Counted from the stretch's first letter, positions 45,601 through 56,563 are shown. The stretch is 64,000 nt of DNA from Yponomeuta sedellus (GCA_934045075.1 OW203721.1:15780678-15844677), one strand, 5' to 3'. Program-made: numbers and translations. The notes: generated by a model not told the origin, from the letters alone.

Positions 45601-48600
45601 AAATGAATACGTACCTATAAACAGTGTACATACCAACAGATACATACAAATAATTTATAAATTAATTGTATATAAATATAAATACACATAAGAAAAAATA
45701 TATATTATTATATAAATACATTAACATTTGATCTTTGTTTTCTATAAGTGAAGCTTGGTACTCGTAAGATAGCGTTACTTTCATCGCTGCTGGATTACGA
45801 GTAGCGTCCTCATATTGACCGAGATACTTATGGAAACAGTGAACTAATTTATTTATTGAACCTGCACTAATTAACTCGTTTCAATTTCTATTATAATTCT
45901 TTGTAGATTTATGAAAGTATCAAGATAAATCCGTTTTCTTATATTTGAATTTATATTTGAGTTTACAAAGTGTAATTACGAAAAACAATTATTCTATAAG
46001 ATACAGGCCTAGGCTAGCTTAAGGACCTCCGGAAACAATGTACGTAACTAAACTCCTAATTAAAAAAAACGCAGTCTGTAGTGACCAGTCTTACCATGTG
46101 AGCGAGGGTTGATTCTTCCTCCATCCAAGTGATCCGAACTCCGCCTGTGACAAACCTGGTTTCTTTTGGAGCTTAGCCAGTCATTCAAGAGGCCTGAGCT
46201 TAGACGAAACTACGTAAGGGATGTCCGAGGCGAACATACATCAAGCAATTAGTTTAAAAAAAACGAATCCTTGGAAAAAATGTAACCGAAAGAGGCATAG
46301 GTGCATGAAGAGACTAATATAGTGATTATGAATAGGTTCGTCACGATAGTGGCAAACCTTGTTTTCTAGCTACCCTTCCGGGATACAAGCATGAGTTTAA
46401 CTATGTATATTGTATGTACGAAGCTAAGCTATTTCAATTAATGATAAGGGGTCGTTTCCTCTGTCCCTAATTCGTCCTGGAGCCCGTGCACCTTGTGATA
46501 TGTGTGATCGATATTATGCAATACGGTTTGAACCACAAATGTACGGTAATTAGTAGGACATGTGGAGTGAATGAACTTTTTTAATTGTGCCGTTTTGTTT
46601 TGATGGGGTTACCGTTGACAAGGGTGGGCTCTTTGAGTGGCGGATCCGTCTATGTCATAGGTTTTTTCGTGCATTAATTAGAATGAATGATAAATAAATG
46701 ACTACCATCTTAGAGTATAAAATACTACCGTTGCCGAAAAACTGACCACCGTTTTTCCAGTTTTTCCTCTAGTCGCCATCATAGGGTTCTCGAGGCGCAG
46801 CTTAGGGATTGACTTGTTATACGCAAGGAATCGATTGATTGATATTATATTTGCGTTGTAACTTTCTTACCTGCAGTATTCGTAATGCTATGAATAAATA
46901 TGTGGTGTGTAAAAAGTATTACACACCACATAACAAAAAGTATTAATCGAATCTAATCTAAAGATAAATTGGTATTGAAGAACTTACTCTTACCTATCCT
47001 TAAATAAAGCCGTCAATTCTGATATTGTAATTTTCTTTGTACAATTAAGAAGAAGAAGTACCTAAATTTCTATTAGTTTTATTACGACAAGATCGAGACA
47101 GCGGAGGAGCTGTCGCGTCCTGAAGAGTAGGTAACAGTATCAATGTTTTCAGCAACACGGTTACTCAGCTCCCCGTTTCCCATGTAATCTGTAATGATGA
47201 TTACGTAATAGCATGCGAAAGCGCATCCCATCACAGCCAGGTGCAGGTTGCACGCAACGAACTACGTCCTTTAGCGAAATGGCCGGTTCTCACGACGAAC
47301 TGTAGCACGCATCCCGAGGGATAACCGCCCTCGCCCGTGTATTGATGCGCTGTTGATAATTTAATTTACAATTCATTAGTTGTTGTTAATGACACCTGAG
47401 TAAGTTTTTCTCACGGGGGATGTTTTCTGTACAGTAAGGCATCATCCAGCGGTACCCCCAGACTGCAAATGGAATAAAACGGATTATTTTCTCTATATTC
47501 ACAATTCTCGCTGCCTACTACGCTTCTATATGGCAAGTTGTGTATTGTTTTAAGGTAGTGGTGATGACAGAGCACTTAGCTATATTTTTTGCATACATAC
47601 ATGATTTAAAATGGCATCTTTAGATAATACATAAACAGGGAAACATTTTAGATACTTCAATTTCTTCCATCAATCAAGAAATTGAACGGCGGCATGGAAA
47701 CAGTATTTAGTTTCTCAATGTCTCAAAAATATAAATAATAAAAAAAGAGCTAAGTACATGAAAGGGCACGCGTAAAAACCAAGGGGAGCACTCAATAGAT
47801 ATATTTGCGAATCGTGCCATAGCAAATTGTCGCGCCCTTTGTAAACACGAGGGCGGAGTGCATTAGATCACCATTAACACTTGAACGACGAGAGTACAAT
47901 GGCCCATGTTTCATACGATTATTTAGGTATTGAGACTAAACGAAATTTGTAGCAATTTCATGATAGGGAAGGACTCGATAGTCACCATGGAGTACTTCGC
48001 CTAATGTATATTTAATGCGCGTAAAGATTACTTTTATTTATACAGACAGTTTTTATACAATTTGGTGGTAAAAAACTTTGTATAGTTGACAGCAAGTCAA
48101 TCTATAGATTTGTTTGCAAAGTCGCCCGTAACAGTACGTATAATGCACGCATGTGAAGGTCGATGTGCTGTGGACTGGACTACTTACTAAAAACCGGCCA
48201 TGTGCGTGTCACGCCACGCGCAAATTAGGATTCCGTAGGAGGATGTTTTAACTTGTACTAAGCTATATGATGAAAGATGAGCTAGATGTATGAAAGGTAG
48301 TGCTCTGATATAATATTGTAACGCTTTGGTGTAATTTTACTGTTATGTTACAATATTCATGTAAATAAATGAATGAATTAATGAATGAATTAATTAATTA
48401 ATTAATGAATTAATTAATGAATTAATGAATGAATGAATGAATAAATATACATCATCAATGTAATATTAAATGGAATTTATACGAAGCTTTCCTTTTATAA
48501 TTATTTTCGTCGCCTACTCTTTAATTTGTAAAGGCTACTCAGCTCTGAAAAGTTTATTATACGTGCTACAATCAAGCGTTTAGCTGAGAAAGGCGAAAAT

Positions 48601-51600
48601 TTGTGCTTTCAACTTTAATATTTAATCGAAAAATGGTAGTCTTCCTCTAAAAATATTTATAAGCGACCAATCTAATAATGCCTTACACTATGGCGTAGGC
48701 GAGAAAATAATATTTTATCACTAATTTAAGTTGAGTAGCGGTGGTACCCCAATAAATACTTTCTTAGAGGTTTTGTCTTGTTGGCGTAATTAATATGTCA
48801 ATCTTCAGTTTTCTTGTATCTTCCTCTTTACGGTAAATAGGCGGACATGGCGAAACTGTAAACGGTTCCTTGTTGAGTACGGAACCCGAAAAAACTTTTA
48901 CTTGCGCCAAACAGGGGTAAGCTCGGCCATCCATAATTTTATTTGCGTAATTGACTGGCTACTATGGTTTTTCAGCATCATGCCGCTTTAGCATGGCACT
49001 TTTGTGAATTAAATTCTTAACGAGACCCGCTGACCTAAATAGGTGATAGAAAACCGTAGTGTATTAAAATAGAGACATAATCAACACGACAACATCAGAT
49101 AAAAAGCTTCATAACGCGGGGGCCCGACAAAAACAAACACCACTCGAGAGCGCGGTCCGTAATCTTTTTTTCAATTAATAAAAAAGACCTTATCGAAATG
49201 TAATGTAGGATTTACATAGAGATTAGTTCGCACGTGCGTTGGGCCTGCTCGGCGGCTCTGTGTGTTGACTATGCGATATCTGTAGCGCGGTCGTTGCTCG
49301 TTGCAACAGCCTTGCACTGTGTTAGATAGAAACGTGCCGAAACCCCGCAATAAGCTATTGTTGATTCAAACCGTGCAAAACAACTAGGTACGTACTATAA
49401 AGCGATGGTGCAAGGCTACAATGTAAATTCAGGAAACGGTGATAAAAAATTCGTATCTGAACTGGCGCAAAAGAAATGGTCTGTGCTTTATCATATATCA
49501 TTTGATTTTTATGTGTGCAATAAAGTGTAAGTATAAGCAAGGAGTCAGAGGAGGAGGAGGAAGAGAGTTATCCAGGAGTGGGTTAGACAGTTCTGACCCA
49601 TCTGGCGCCCCGCCTATCTACTAATACAAACAAAATACAAAACGTATGAGCCACCTAGCCATCCTGAGAAATACGATTTTGTAGGCGGAAGACAACAACC
49701 CCAGTAGGCTTAGCACGCTAGTATGCGGAAAAATGACAGGCGCCGCGGCATACTCTTTGCCGCAGTATTAGTTTTGTCGCAACAGCGAAATTGATATGAG
49801 TGGAAGAGAAATTAAAACCCTGTCTAAAGTCTATCCCGCAGGCGGCAAATTGGGGATGCCAATTAAATGAAATTACTTAATGTTTATATTTTTTCGGTTC
49901 GCCACACTCGATCGGTATACTTTAGGCGTGATCGTTGCAAAGACGAACCGTTTTATAAGACCGTTTTGTGTTCCGCGACGATAGGACCGTTTTACGTTTC
50001 ATTCTAAAGCAGTGCCAGCGACTCTAAAGCAGTGCCAGCGTTTGTTCGTCGCGAGACCAGTCCTTAGATTGTTTGACGCGGATATGTCCTTTAGTGCTAT
50101 ATTAATAGAGCCTTGAACGTAATGAGATCATTGCGACGTCGTCGTCGGCTCCTTGCTCGTTCCGTTCGTTTTGGTCTGTGATACAATAAAGTAATCTTTA
50201 TGTCTATGAGTATACAGTCGAATATCGTGTAAAACAACTTATTTTTTCCGATGTTTCGTGATTTCGTCTCGTTCGCACTCGTTTGACCGTCCTCTGCGCC
50301 TTGCTCGTTCGCATACAATGAAACCAGTTGCGAACGAAGACCGTTTCGAGGACCTGTTTTTGTTCCAGAAAAAACGGTTGCGTTTCGTCGTCGAAAAATC
50401 GGACAACGACCCACTCCTAGTATACTTCGACTGTATTACAACACTATTCATTCGTTCATTTGGTTCTAATGCGTTTCGATAACAATTTTTTTTTTAAGAA
50501 CAGGCGTGTAACCTAGTGTTTTGTCTGAAGTGACAACTAGCGTAAATACAGTGCGTTCACATTAACTTGACGCGTGAGAGAATTGGTAACAAGGACATAA
50601 CATGTGAATTAGCTTTTGGACCTAATCGGAAGATGGTAAAACAAGCCCTCAATTCTTTTATTTTCCCCAAGTAATGGGAATGATTTCTTATTTAACATGG
50701 TAACAGTAAACATCTCAGTGCTACCAATTCTCTCACGCGTCAAGTTAATGTGAACGCACTGTATATATGACTGGACTACAGTGCGTTCACATTAACTTGA
50801 CGCGTGAGAGAATTGGTAACAAGGACATAACATGTGAATTAGCTTTTGAACCTAATCGGAAGATGGTAAAACAAGCCCTCAATCCTTTTATTTTCCCCAA
50901 GTAATGGGAATGATTTGTTATTTAACATGGTAACAGTAAACATCTCAGTGCTACCAATTCTCTCACGCGTCAAGTTAATGTGAACGCACTATACATACCG
51001 AAACGTTTATTTTTCGTCGTGTTTTCTTTTTTCCGCAAGCAAACTGTCATGAATTTTTTTTCTGAATCTCAACTGAAAATGGAGCGAATAAACTTAGTAT
51101 ACGATATTACGATATTTAAGTTCTACTCCTTTGCTTCAAGTTTACCGCTACCTCGGCGCGCATTTCCTTATACTTTGCACCTCGTATCGCCCGGTAGTAC
51201 ATATCGGCGGAGGGATGTAATTGCGAAAGTACACGGAGGCTTTTAAAGAGAACTCAGAAGGGATACATAAAAAGTGGTAATGCTTTTTAATTTATTCCTT
51301 TTTACTGTATAACGTATCATGTACTTCCGAACAGATGACCCAACGGGCCTTGTGACCTTTACCTAAGAAAATAAATAAAGTTTTAGTACATATCCACTCT
51401 CTTTAAAAATCACCCCATATCCGTCAGATATCTTCAGCTGTAGGTCTTCTTGCAGCTCCTCGCATAGATAATTCTGCATATCTCTACTTATTTTATAATT
51501 TTGAAGGAACTCTTTATCGGGCATGTCGTGTGGGAGGGACATCTCCCGCACTTCCGTCCGCTGTTTTTTTCGAGCTTCCTTTTTAGTGTTCATTGCGTAA

Positions 51601-54600
51601 AGATATCTTACATATTATGCCCTAGCTATTTAAGCAATAAAGTTTGTTATGTACCTAAGTTAGGTTTCAGCCACAGTCGAAGCCAAAGTCGTCGTTGTAG
51701 GAGGTAAAGCAGTCCGTGAAAAGCCGAGAGAGCCCAAAAAATTTCAACACGAAAACAAAGAGAAATTATAACCTCAAAGCCTTGTCTTTACCCTCGACAG
51801 CAATAGAGAAATTTCTCTAAGTTAAGCTGTCATTTTGCGGGAAAAAAACACTTGCATGTTCGGCGTTGCGGGAAACCATAGACAAACTGTATTAAACTGA
51901 CAGAAGGGGGCACGTCGAGACCTCTCCCGCGGTCTTCATCTTCGCACCGGCGGTATACCGCTCTGTGACGTCATTTTAATACTGTTTAGACTGTTTAGTG
52001 TTTAAGGTGACAGTAGAGAGTAGGCAAAATGGTCAGCGTGATGGATATTTACATGTTTGTGATGTCGATGTTTCTCGTTCCCATGACACAGGGTATCCTA
52101 GTGTGGGGCCAGAAGCAATGTACCTATTTGCCTGTATGTAATGTTATGTTAATACGAGTAGATGCTTTTAGTGTTGTAAAGGGTTGTAAAGGCAAATTCA
52201 CGACAAAGTTAGTATAAATTTATAGGCAATATTCATGGTATGACAAACATGTCACGCGATAAGACAACAGCAAAGATTAAAAAGACAAATATGACAGTAA
52301 ACAGTGACACAAAACACAAATAAGATTTTTAAAGTCCCAGTATTTACATCAGCTTAATTAAATATAATATAATTCCAAAACGCATTCATAATGCCAATCA
52401 AAATGATGAACGCGCGTCAGATATTTGACACGACCGCTCGACCGACGGTAGAGGTGGACTTGGTGACAGAGCTGGGCTTGTTTCGCGTGGCCGTGCCCTC
52501 CACCGACGTGCCGCGAGGGCACGAGGCGCTGCAACTGCGCGACCAGCAGCTCCCGGCCTACGGCGGTCTCGGCGTTACCACTGCCGTCAAGAATATAAAC
52601 ACCATCATCGCGCCCGAGCTCATCAAGCAGAACCTCGAAGTGACGCAGCAGAAGGAGATCGATAACTTCATGATGGTGCTGGACGGCACCGACAACAAGT
52701 GCCGGCTCGGCGCCAACGCCATGTTGGCCGTCTCCTTGGTCTGCGCCAAGGCCGCCGCAGCCAAGAAGGGTATGCCGCTATACCGACACATCTCTGATCT
52801 CGGCGCCGTCAATACCATCGTCATGCCCGTACCCCACTTCACAATTTTCATGGGTGGGCTGCTGTCGTCCAACGGGCTGCCCTACCAGGAGTACATGATA
52901 ATGCCGACGGGCGCCGCCTCGTTCGCTGAAGCCATGAGGATGGGCACTGAAATTTACCTCTTTATCAAGGATGCTGTGATAACAAAGTACGGCATGGATG
53001 CGGCATACACTAGTGACACAGGTGGCTTCGCCCCGCCCTTCGAGACCCATCGAGAGGCGTGCGTCTTCATCCACGAGGGCATTAAGCAGTGCGGCTACCA
53101 GGGGCGCGTGGAGCTGTCGTTCAACTGCGCCGCTAACGACCTCTACAAGGACGGCGCCTACGATACCGACATCAAGAACCCGGCGGCCAACCCGCAGGAC
53201 TACTTGAGTGCCGAGCGACTGGGTGAGACTTACCAGGAGGCAATGAAGGAGTTCCAGTTGGTATCGGTGGAGGATCCCTTCTACATGGACGACTGGGGTT
53301 CATGGGCGTCGTACACGGCGCGGGCGCCCGCTGCCTTGCAGATAGTGGCGAACGATCTGACGCAGACGAATTTGCGCCGCGCCGGGATGGCCGTGGAGAA
53401 GAAGGCGTGTACCACGGTAGCGTTGCGGTTGAACCAGGCCGGCACTCTGACCGAAGTGATCGACGTGTTCAAACTGCTGAAGTTAAATGGCATTGCGGTG
53501 TTGCTGAATGATCGCTGGGGAGACACGGACGACCTGTTCATGGCGGACATGGCCGTGGGGCTGTCGTGCGGGCAGGTGCGTTTCGGCGCGCCCGCGCACG
53601 GCGAGCGCGTCGGCAAGTACAACCAAATCCTTCGCATCGAAGAGGAACTTGGTGCGCTTGCTAAGTACGCTGGTAAAAACTATAGAGGCGAAAAGTAATG
53701 TAATCTTGTATGTCTTGGATTTATGACGAAGTACTCACGTGAATAAATAAAATTAATTATTATTACAATATTACTTCTTTATGTTCATTAGTGTAGGGTG
53801 GATAGATAGAGTTCTGGGATGGAGAACAACGAAACTCATTTGCGTTTGCGGATACGATACATAGCTCAAAAGAATTTTCTTCATTAATTTTTGTGACCAT
53901 TATAACATTGCTTAAATTTTAATTACTTGTCGCTAAATGCAACCTAGTGCAGGTAATTACTGGGGTTTCCTACATGTCCCTGATTTGCGGTTCAATTTCT
54001 CTTATTGAAATGGACATACGCGAGCTGCGTAATTACCGGAAGCGTTTAGGTTACCGCTGTCGTAAACTGTTATTAAACATGTCGCTTTGGGGTTGGAGAC
54101 GTGTACTACCTATAGAAAAGTGTCTATACCTAATTAGATATCTACCGGGTGTTAATAAAGTGACGTCCTCCCTAAACGATTTCTTTCCAAAGGAACCACG
54201 CGTCCGAAATCCAGCTTAGGAGATATATAAAAAGCCAATAGGCTTATAATAATTATATCCACTTCAGGACTCAAGAGGAGAGTAGGGGCTTAGTAGACAT
54301 TGAGGTACAACTTGGGTTCAAAGCAGCACTTTTTTATTATTTTTGTTTTCTACCTAATTCGAATTCGTTTATAAATCGAATTCGATTTTAACGTGCATCT
54401 CAAACGAGTTAGTACGTGTCATAAGAAAGCTGAAAGTTACGCGACTAATGAGTATTAAAAAAAATCTGTAAAATTAAATATATTTTTTATTTTCTAGTTA
54501 AATTACTTCGATAAGGTAGTTTATTTTGGTTTGCATTTCAGTAGCTTGTAAATTGGCATGGGGCGATCTTTAAATTTTCAAAAAGTTCGTTACACGCAGT

Positions 54601-56046
54601 CGGTTAATAATGCAATGCAGTAATTAATAGCGTTCTGCATTAATTTATTGTTGCATTAGTAGTTATTACTATTACAAAATGATTTACCTGAACTAGAAAG
54701 TTGTTCTAGAAAGCGCACAAATGAGTGGCTCTAAAATATTCTTCTTATTTCCGACTTTTGTTCGTAGAGAAAAATGCACGCCATATAGTTACGGAGAGTT
54801 AAATGCAGACAATTCCAAAAAAAAAAACCTATTGTGCGGAACCTGTATAACGAAACTTCTTCGACTGTAGAACATTAAAAATATCATGGTGTATAGAGTC
54901 TATAAACGGGCAGGTAGCGCCAACCCCATCAGCTATCGTCCGACAACAGGGCAAAGGGGCTCTAACAGCGCACACGTGCACGCGGCACCCCTCCGCAATC
55001 GACCCCCCAGCGCAGGAATAACACCCCGCCATTGTGATCCAACTACCGCATTCGCGAAAACACCCTCCGCGCACTTTGACGAATAATTGTGGATAAATAA
55101 ACTTCAGTTTACGCTCGCTTAATACACCCCTAAAGCGATTTGGGAATAATTAAAACTGTTGCAGATTAGCTCTCACCGTTCCATTGTTAATAAGGGCAAC
55201 GATAACAAGTGGGCAACTCGGCAAAACTAGTAATTACAAAAATAATTAGCACCATGGAAACTGCAGCTTATGATTTTTCCATAAATCAGCAGAGTGACAG
55301 CAGAGAAAAAGAATATACTTTTCTTCCGACGACGGAGACGGTTTATATTCCGAACAAGGGTAGATGTGAACTCGGCAGATATTCGTGTTTCTCTGACTTT
55401 TAGATTTAGCGTTTTCATTCCGAACCCCGGACCGCTTAGATCAGCTACCTGTATCCCAGAGGAGACTGGCTGCTCTCCGTTTCAAAATACTTAAAAAAAT
55501 AGTGAAAGAGAAGTCACGTAATTCGTTTCGTTTTTCCGTATTGATCTGCATGCACTCGCGTTTGTTTTACTTTCGCAGTGATTTTTTTTACTTAGCCTCT
55601 TTTGTACCCACTGCTAGGCATAGGCTCCCTACTTTTTTTCCATCTCTCCCTGTTTCCAGCCACCTCGCACCATTCTGGCAAAAATGCATTTAGGTCGTCC
55701 CGCCATCTTCGCCTTCGTCTGCCGCGACGTCGCGTCGGTTGATAATTATTCAAGTTTTATTCACCTGCTGCCAATTACAAATCACTGGCTGGCAGCAAAA
55801 TATTTTCGCAATTTCATTCTGCGCTTCTGTGAACTACACGACCTTTGCGCTTAGCTGAGCAGTACACCAGAGTTAATTTTGAACATGTACTTGTCCACAG
55901 GCAGTAATTTTCAGGCGCACTCGCTGTCGTGGTCCCGTCGCGGCGAGCGTCCCGCCGGCTCCACCCTCCATGCCAAGATCTGGATCCCCGAAGACCCTCG
56001 TAACTTCAACGTCCACTCCCTCCATGATAAAGAGGAGATGAGGTAG
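39629..56046 (+). CDS. Fer1: Fer1/Ptf1a-like bHLH transcription factor, four exons
   Basis: Exons 39629-39801, 40735-40957, 42362-42452 and 55901-56046 join in phase through GT-AG introns to 210 codons. Exon 1 encodes an acidic, serine-rich N-terminus. Exon 2 holds the whole bHLH: basic region [21 protein letters not shown], loop [17 protein letters not shown], helix 2 [15 protein letters not shown], almost identical to vertebrate PTF1A. Exon 3 ends in KKVIIRG, matching PTF1A QKVIICHRG. Exon 4 encodes [10 protein letters not shown] and [11 protein letters not shown], matching the conserved GHSLSW and AKVWTPEDPR blocks that contact RBPJ/Su(H). It should bind E-boxes with an E-protein and act in neural and gland fate. 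The last intron (13.4 kb) hosts the enolase-like gene. Confidence 0.9.
40735..40957 (+). CDS. Fer1: Fer1 bHLH exon
   Basis: Acceptor CTCGCAG precedes 40735 and donor GTAAGT follows 40957. The split AG|G codon joins exon 1 as arginine. It contains the complete DNA-binding and dimerisation region. Confidence 0.92.
41585..41830. repeat. Helitron-like repeat with nested SINE tail
   Basis: CAACAGACGTTGTCCTGCAT ... CCAGCAGTTTAGGAGGAGTTC (41602-41728) is a common lepidopteran repeat that resumes after 41787 (CATACACGTACATTAGAATT). Between lies a 5'-truncated minus-strand fragment of SINE family A (41736-41786), apparently flanked by an ACATA duplication. Confidence 0.6.
42560..43315 (-). pseudogene. 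RTE-type LINE, C-terminal part of ORF2
   Basis: The minus strand reads [14 protein letters not shown] ... [11 protein letters not shown] (from about 43310), then after several stops [46 protein letters not shown], and in another frame [19 protein letters not shown] ... [11 protein letters not shown]. This is the thumb-to-C-terminus of an RTE-group reverse transcriptase. Frameshifts make it non-functional. It sits in Fer1 intron 3, just after exon 3. Confidence 0.8.
44287..44300 (+). repeat. 14-base poly(G) tract
   Basis: Uninterrupted G run in AT-rich surroundings. Confidence 0.9.
44424..44492. repeat. Perfect hairpin, 21-bp arms
   Basis: Arms 44424-44444 and 44472-44492 (GATCTTCTTCGCGAGGGGTGC type, just over 20 bases) are exact reverse complements with a 27-base loop. 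Confidence 0.9.
44925..45150. mobile_element. Rearranged tRNA-derived SINE
   Basis: The tRNA-like head (GACATTCGAACCCACGAC ... GGCACCGCTC, 44938-45003) lies in plus-strand antisense. The body motif CATCGTGAGGAAACC (45073-45088) lies in the reverse orientation relative to the head when compared with the copies at 31530-31908 and 60610-60890. One half has therefore been inverted. Confidence 0.5.
45475..45720 (-). repeat. LINE 3' UTR-like fragment
   Basis: CGGTCTTATCACTAAAAGTT and ATCTCTTCCGGACAATC resemble the 3' UTR fragment at 20463-20640; AT-rich low-complexity sequence follows. Confidence 0.35.
46899..46932. repeat. Perfect hairpin, 14-bp arms
   Basis: TATGTGGTGTGTAA (46899-46912) and its exact complement (46919-46932), 6-base loop. 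Confidence 0.85.
48140..48900. repeat. Ubiquitous lepidopteran 'CCAAGTGCG...GGTTCCGTA' repeat
   Basis: Begins GATGTGCTGTGGACTGGAC ... CGGCCATGTGCGTGTCACGCC ... GGATTCCGTAGGA and ends GGTTCCTTGTTGAGTACGGAACCC near 48895. Related pieces occur at 56473-56563 and 57590-58065. It is interrupted by the microsatellite at 48364. Confidence 0.5.
48364..48445. repeat. (TGAA/TTAA)n microsatellite
   Basis: About 80 bp of mixed TGAA and TTAA tetranucleotides. Confidence 0.9.
50004..50040. repeat. Short tandem duplication
   Basis: TCTAAAGCAGTGCCAGCG occurs twice in tandem. Confidence 0.85.
50549..50761. mobile_element. 213-bp TIR MITE, first of a pair
   Basis: Starts CAGTGCGTTCACATTAAC and ends with its complement; inverted ends of about 40 bp include CTTGACGCGTGAGAGAATTG. 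TA flanks both ends (50547-50548 and 50762-50763), as for Tc1/mariner-type MITEs. Confidence 0.88.
50779..50991. mobile_element. 213-bp TIR MITE, second of a pair
   Basis: Same element, same orientation, 17 bp downstream of the first, differing at only a few positions. The last base is A instead of G. TA flanks at 50777-50778 and 50992-50993. Confidence 0.88.
51412..51593 (-). pseudogene. Harbinger/HARBI1-like N-terminal fragment
   Basis: The minus strand reads [20 protein letters not shown] and [12 protein letters not shown], which resembles the helical N-terminus of HARBI1-type nucleases (F..NYR.SKE...YLC.EL). It could be a first exon whose remainder is lost; no partner exon is seen nearby. 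Confidence 0.4.
51966..51973. promoter_or_regulatory. Consensus CRE upstream of the enolase-like gene
   Basis: TGACGTCA, the full palindromic cAMP response element, in a GC-richer patch about 420 bp before the enolase-like ATG. A promoter role is inference. Confidence 0.35.
52391..53698 (+). CDS. Enolase-like pseudoenzyme, intronless
   Basis: 435 codons (enolases have about 434), full-length alignment from MPIK-ARQI to [17 protein letters not shown]. Enolase converts 2-phosphoglycerate to phosphoenolpyruvate in glycolysis, but this copy lacks the chemistry. By position in family numbering: the loop SGAST (37-41) is STDVP; H158 is L; E210 in GDEGG is T210; metal ligand D245 is N; metal ligand D318 is N321; both catalytic lysines are arginine (R346, R397); SHRS is NDRW (373-376). 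E167 and one metal ligand (E294) remain. The frame is intact and structural segments such as [13 protein letters not shown] and VEKKAC are kept, so a selected non-enzymatic role is likely. No introns, inside Fer1 intron 3 on the same strand: a retrocopy. Poly(A) signals follow the stop. Confidence 0.93.
   Translation: MPIKMMNARQIFDTTARPTVEVDLVTELGLFRVAVPSTDVPRGHEALQLRDQQLPAYGGLGVTTAVKNINTIIAPELIKQNLEVTQQKEIDNFMMVLDGTDNKCRLGANAMLAVSLVCAKAAAAKKGMPLYRHISDLGAVNTIVMPVPHFTIFMGGLLSSNGLPYQEYMIMPTGAASFAEAMRMGTEIYLFIKDAVITKYGMDAAYTSDTGGFAPPFETHREACVFIHEGIKQCGYQGRVELSFNCAANDLYKDGAYDTDIKNPAANPQDYLSAERLGETYQEAMKEFQLVSVEDPFYMDDWGSWASYTARAPAALQIVANDLTQTNLRRAGMAVEKKACTTVALRLNQAGTLTEVIDVFKLLKLNGIAVLLNDRWGDTDDLFMADMAVGLSCGQVRFGAPAHGERVGKYNQILRIEEELGALAKYAGKNYRGEK
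53742..53751 (+). terminator. Poly(A) signals of the enolase-like gene
   Basis: Overlapping AATAAATAAA 43 bases after the stop codon. Confidence 0.75.
53752..55600. other. Fer1 intron 3, downstream of the enolase-like gene
   Basis: No gene is supported. A 90-codon open frame (53947-54219) has no recognisable domain. Confidence 0.35.
55600..55745 (-). pseudogene. RTE-type LINE C-terminal fragment
   Basis: The minus strand reads [20 protein letters not shown], then ERWKK and the CCCACTGCTAGGCATAGG-type 3' sequence typical of lepidopteran RTE elements. It ends only 155 bp before Fer1 exon 4. Confidence 0.65.
55901..56046 (+). CDS. Fer1: Fer1 terminal exon
   Basis: Acceptor TTGTCCACAG. The frame completes the G left by exon 3 as GGC and reads [11 protein letters not shown] ... 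[22 protein letters not shown], stop TAG at 56044-56046. A nearer acceptor (TTTTCAG, 55913) would be out of phase with exon 3, which decides the start. Confidence 0.85.
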
Positions 56047-56472
56047 ATCACTCGAGTTTTAACCCTGGTAGACCGAGTCTCTATAGAAGTATCCATTAGA
56101 GGAGCATCGGCGTATCAAGATCAATTTTCCAGAAAATGATAAGATTGTAGCACAGAATCGCAATGCTTGTTCGTATGTAATCCAACAACCTGAGATGGGT
56201 CAAGACCATTACGCCCGGCTCCCTCCTGTCTACGCCAGTAGAGCATGTATCCACAGAATTAAGATTATGTAGAGGCTATAGTTGAGTCGCTGATCAAAGT
56301 AAAATTGTAAGTTATGTTGTAAACTTGTGAGCAATATTAAAGTAAATTAATTGTAATATAAATACGTAGTAAATATGGTTTGTGCAAATATGTATTATCA
56401 TCGCTGAACAAATATGCTATATTTATGTAGGTAGGTAGTTAAAGTAAGTTTGACTTACAAATATATAATTGT

Positions 56473-56563
56473 ACAGTCCACAGCACATCCACCTTTACTC
56501 CGTCCACTCTATATAGTAACGTTACCGGTGACTTGTAAATGTGGATGTGCTGTACCTATTAAA
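56473..56563. repeat. Inverted repeat of the GATGTGCTGT type
   Basis: CACAGCACATCCAC and GTGGATGTGCTGT face each other across about 55 bp; related to the 48140 and 57990 repeats. Confidence 0.6.

Larger units (their letters stand above)
43316..52028. other. Large intronic stretch, few recognisable repeats
   Basis: Most of Fer1 intron 3 upstream of the enolase-like gene. Apart from the repeats listed separately it shows no gene and is less transposon-laden than DCAKD intron 3. This fits an intron kept for regulatory DNA, for example 47090-47420, which has several TAAT-core and E-box words (CACCTG at 47393-47398). Confidence 0.4.

Noticed and set aside
52558..53637. Minus-strand and alternate-frame open frames over the enolase-like gene
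   Set aside because: Shadows of the 435-codon plus-strand frame; no recognisable domain.
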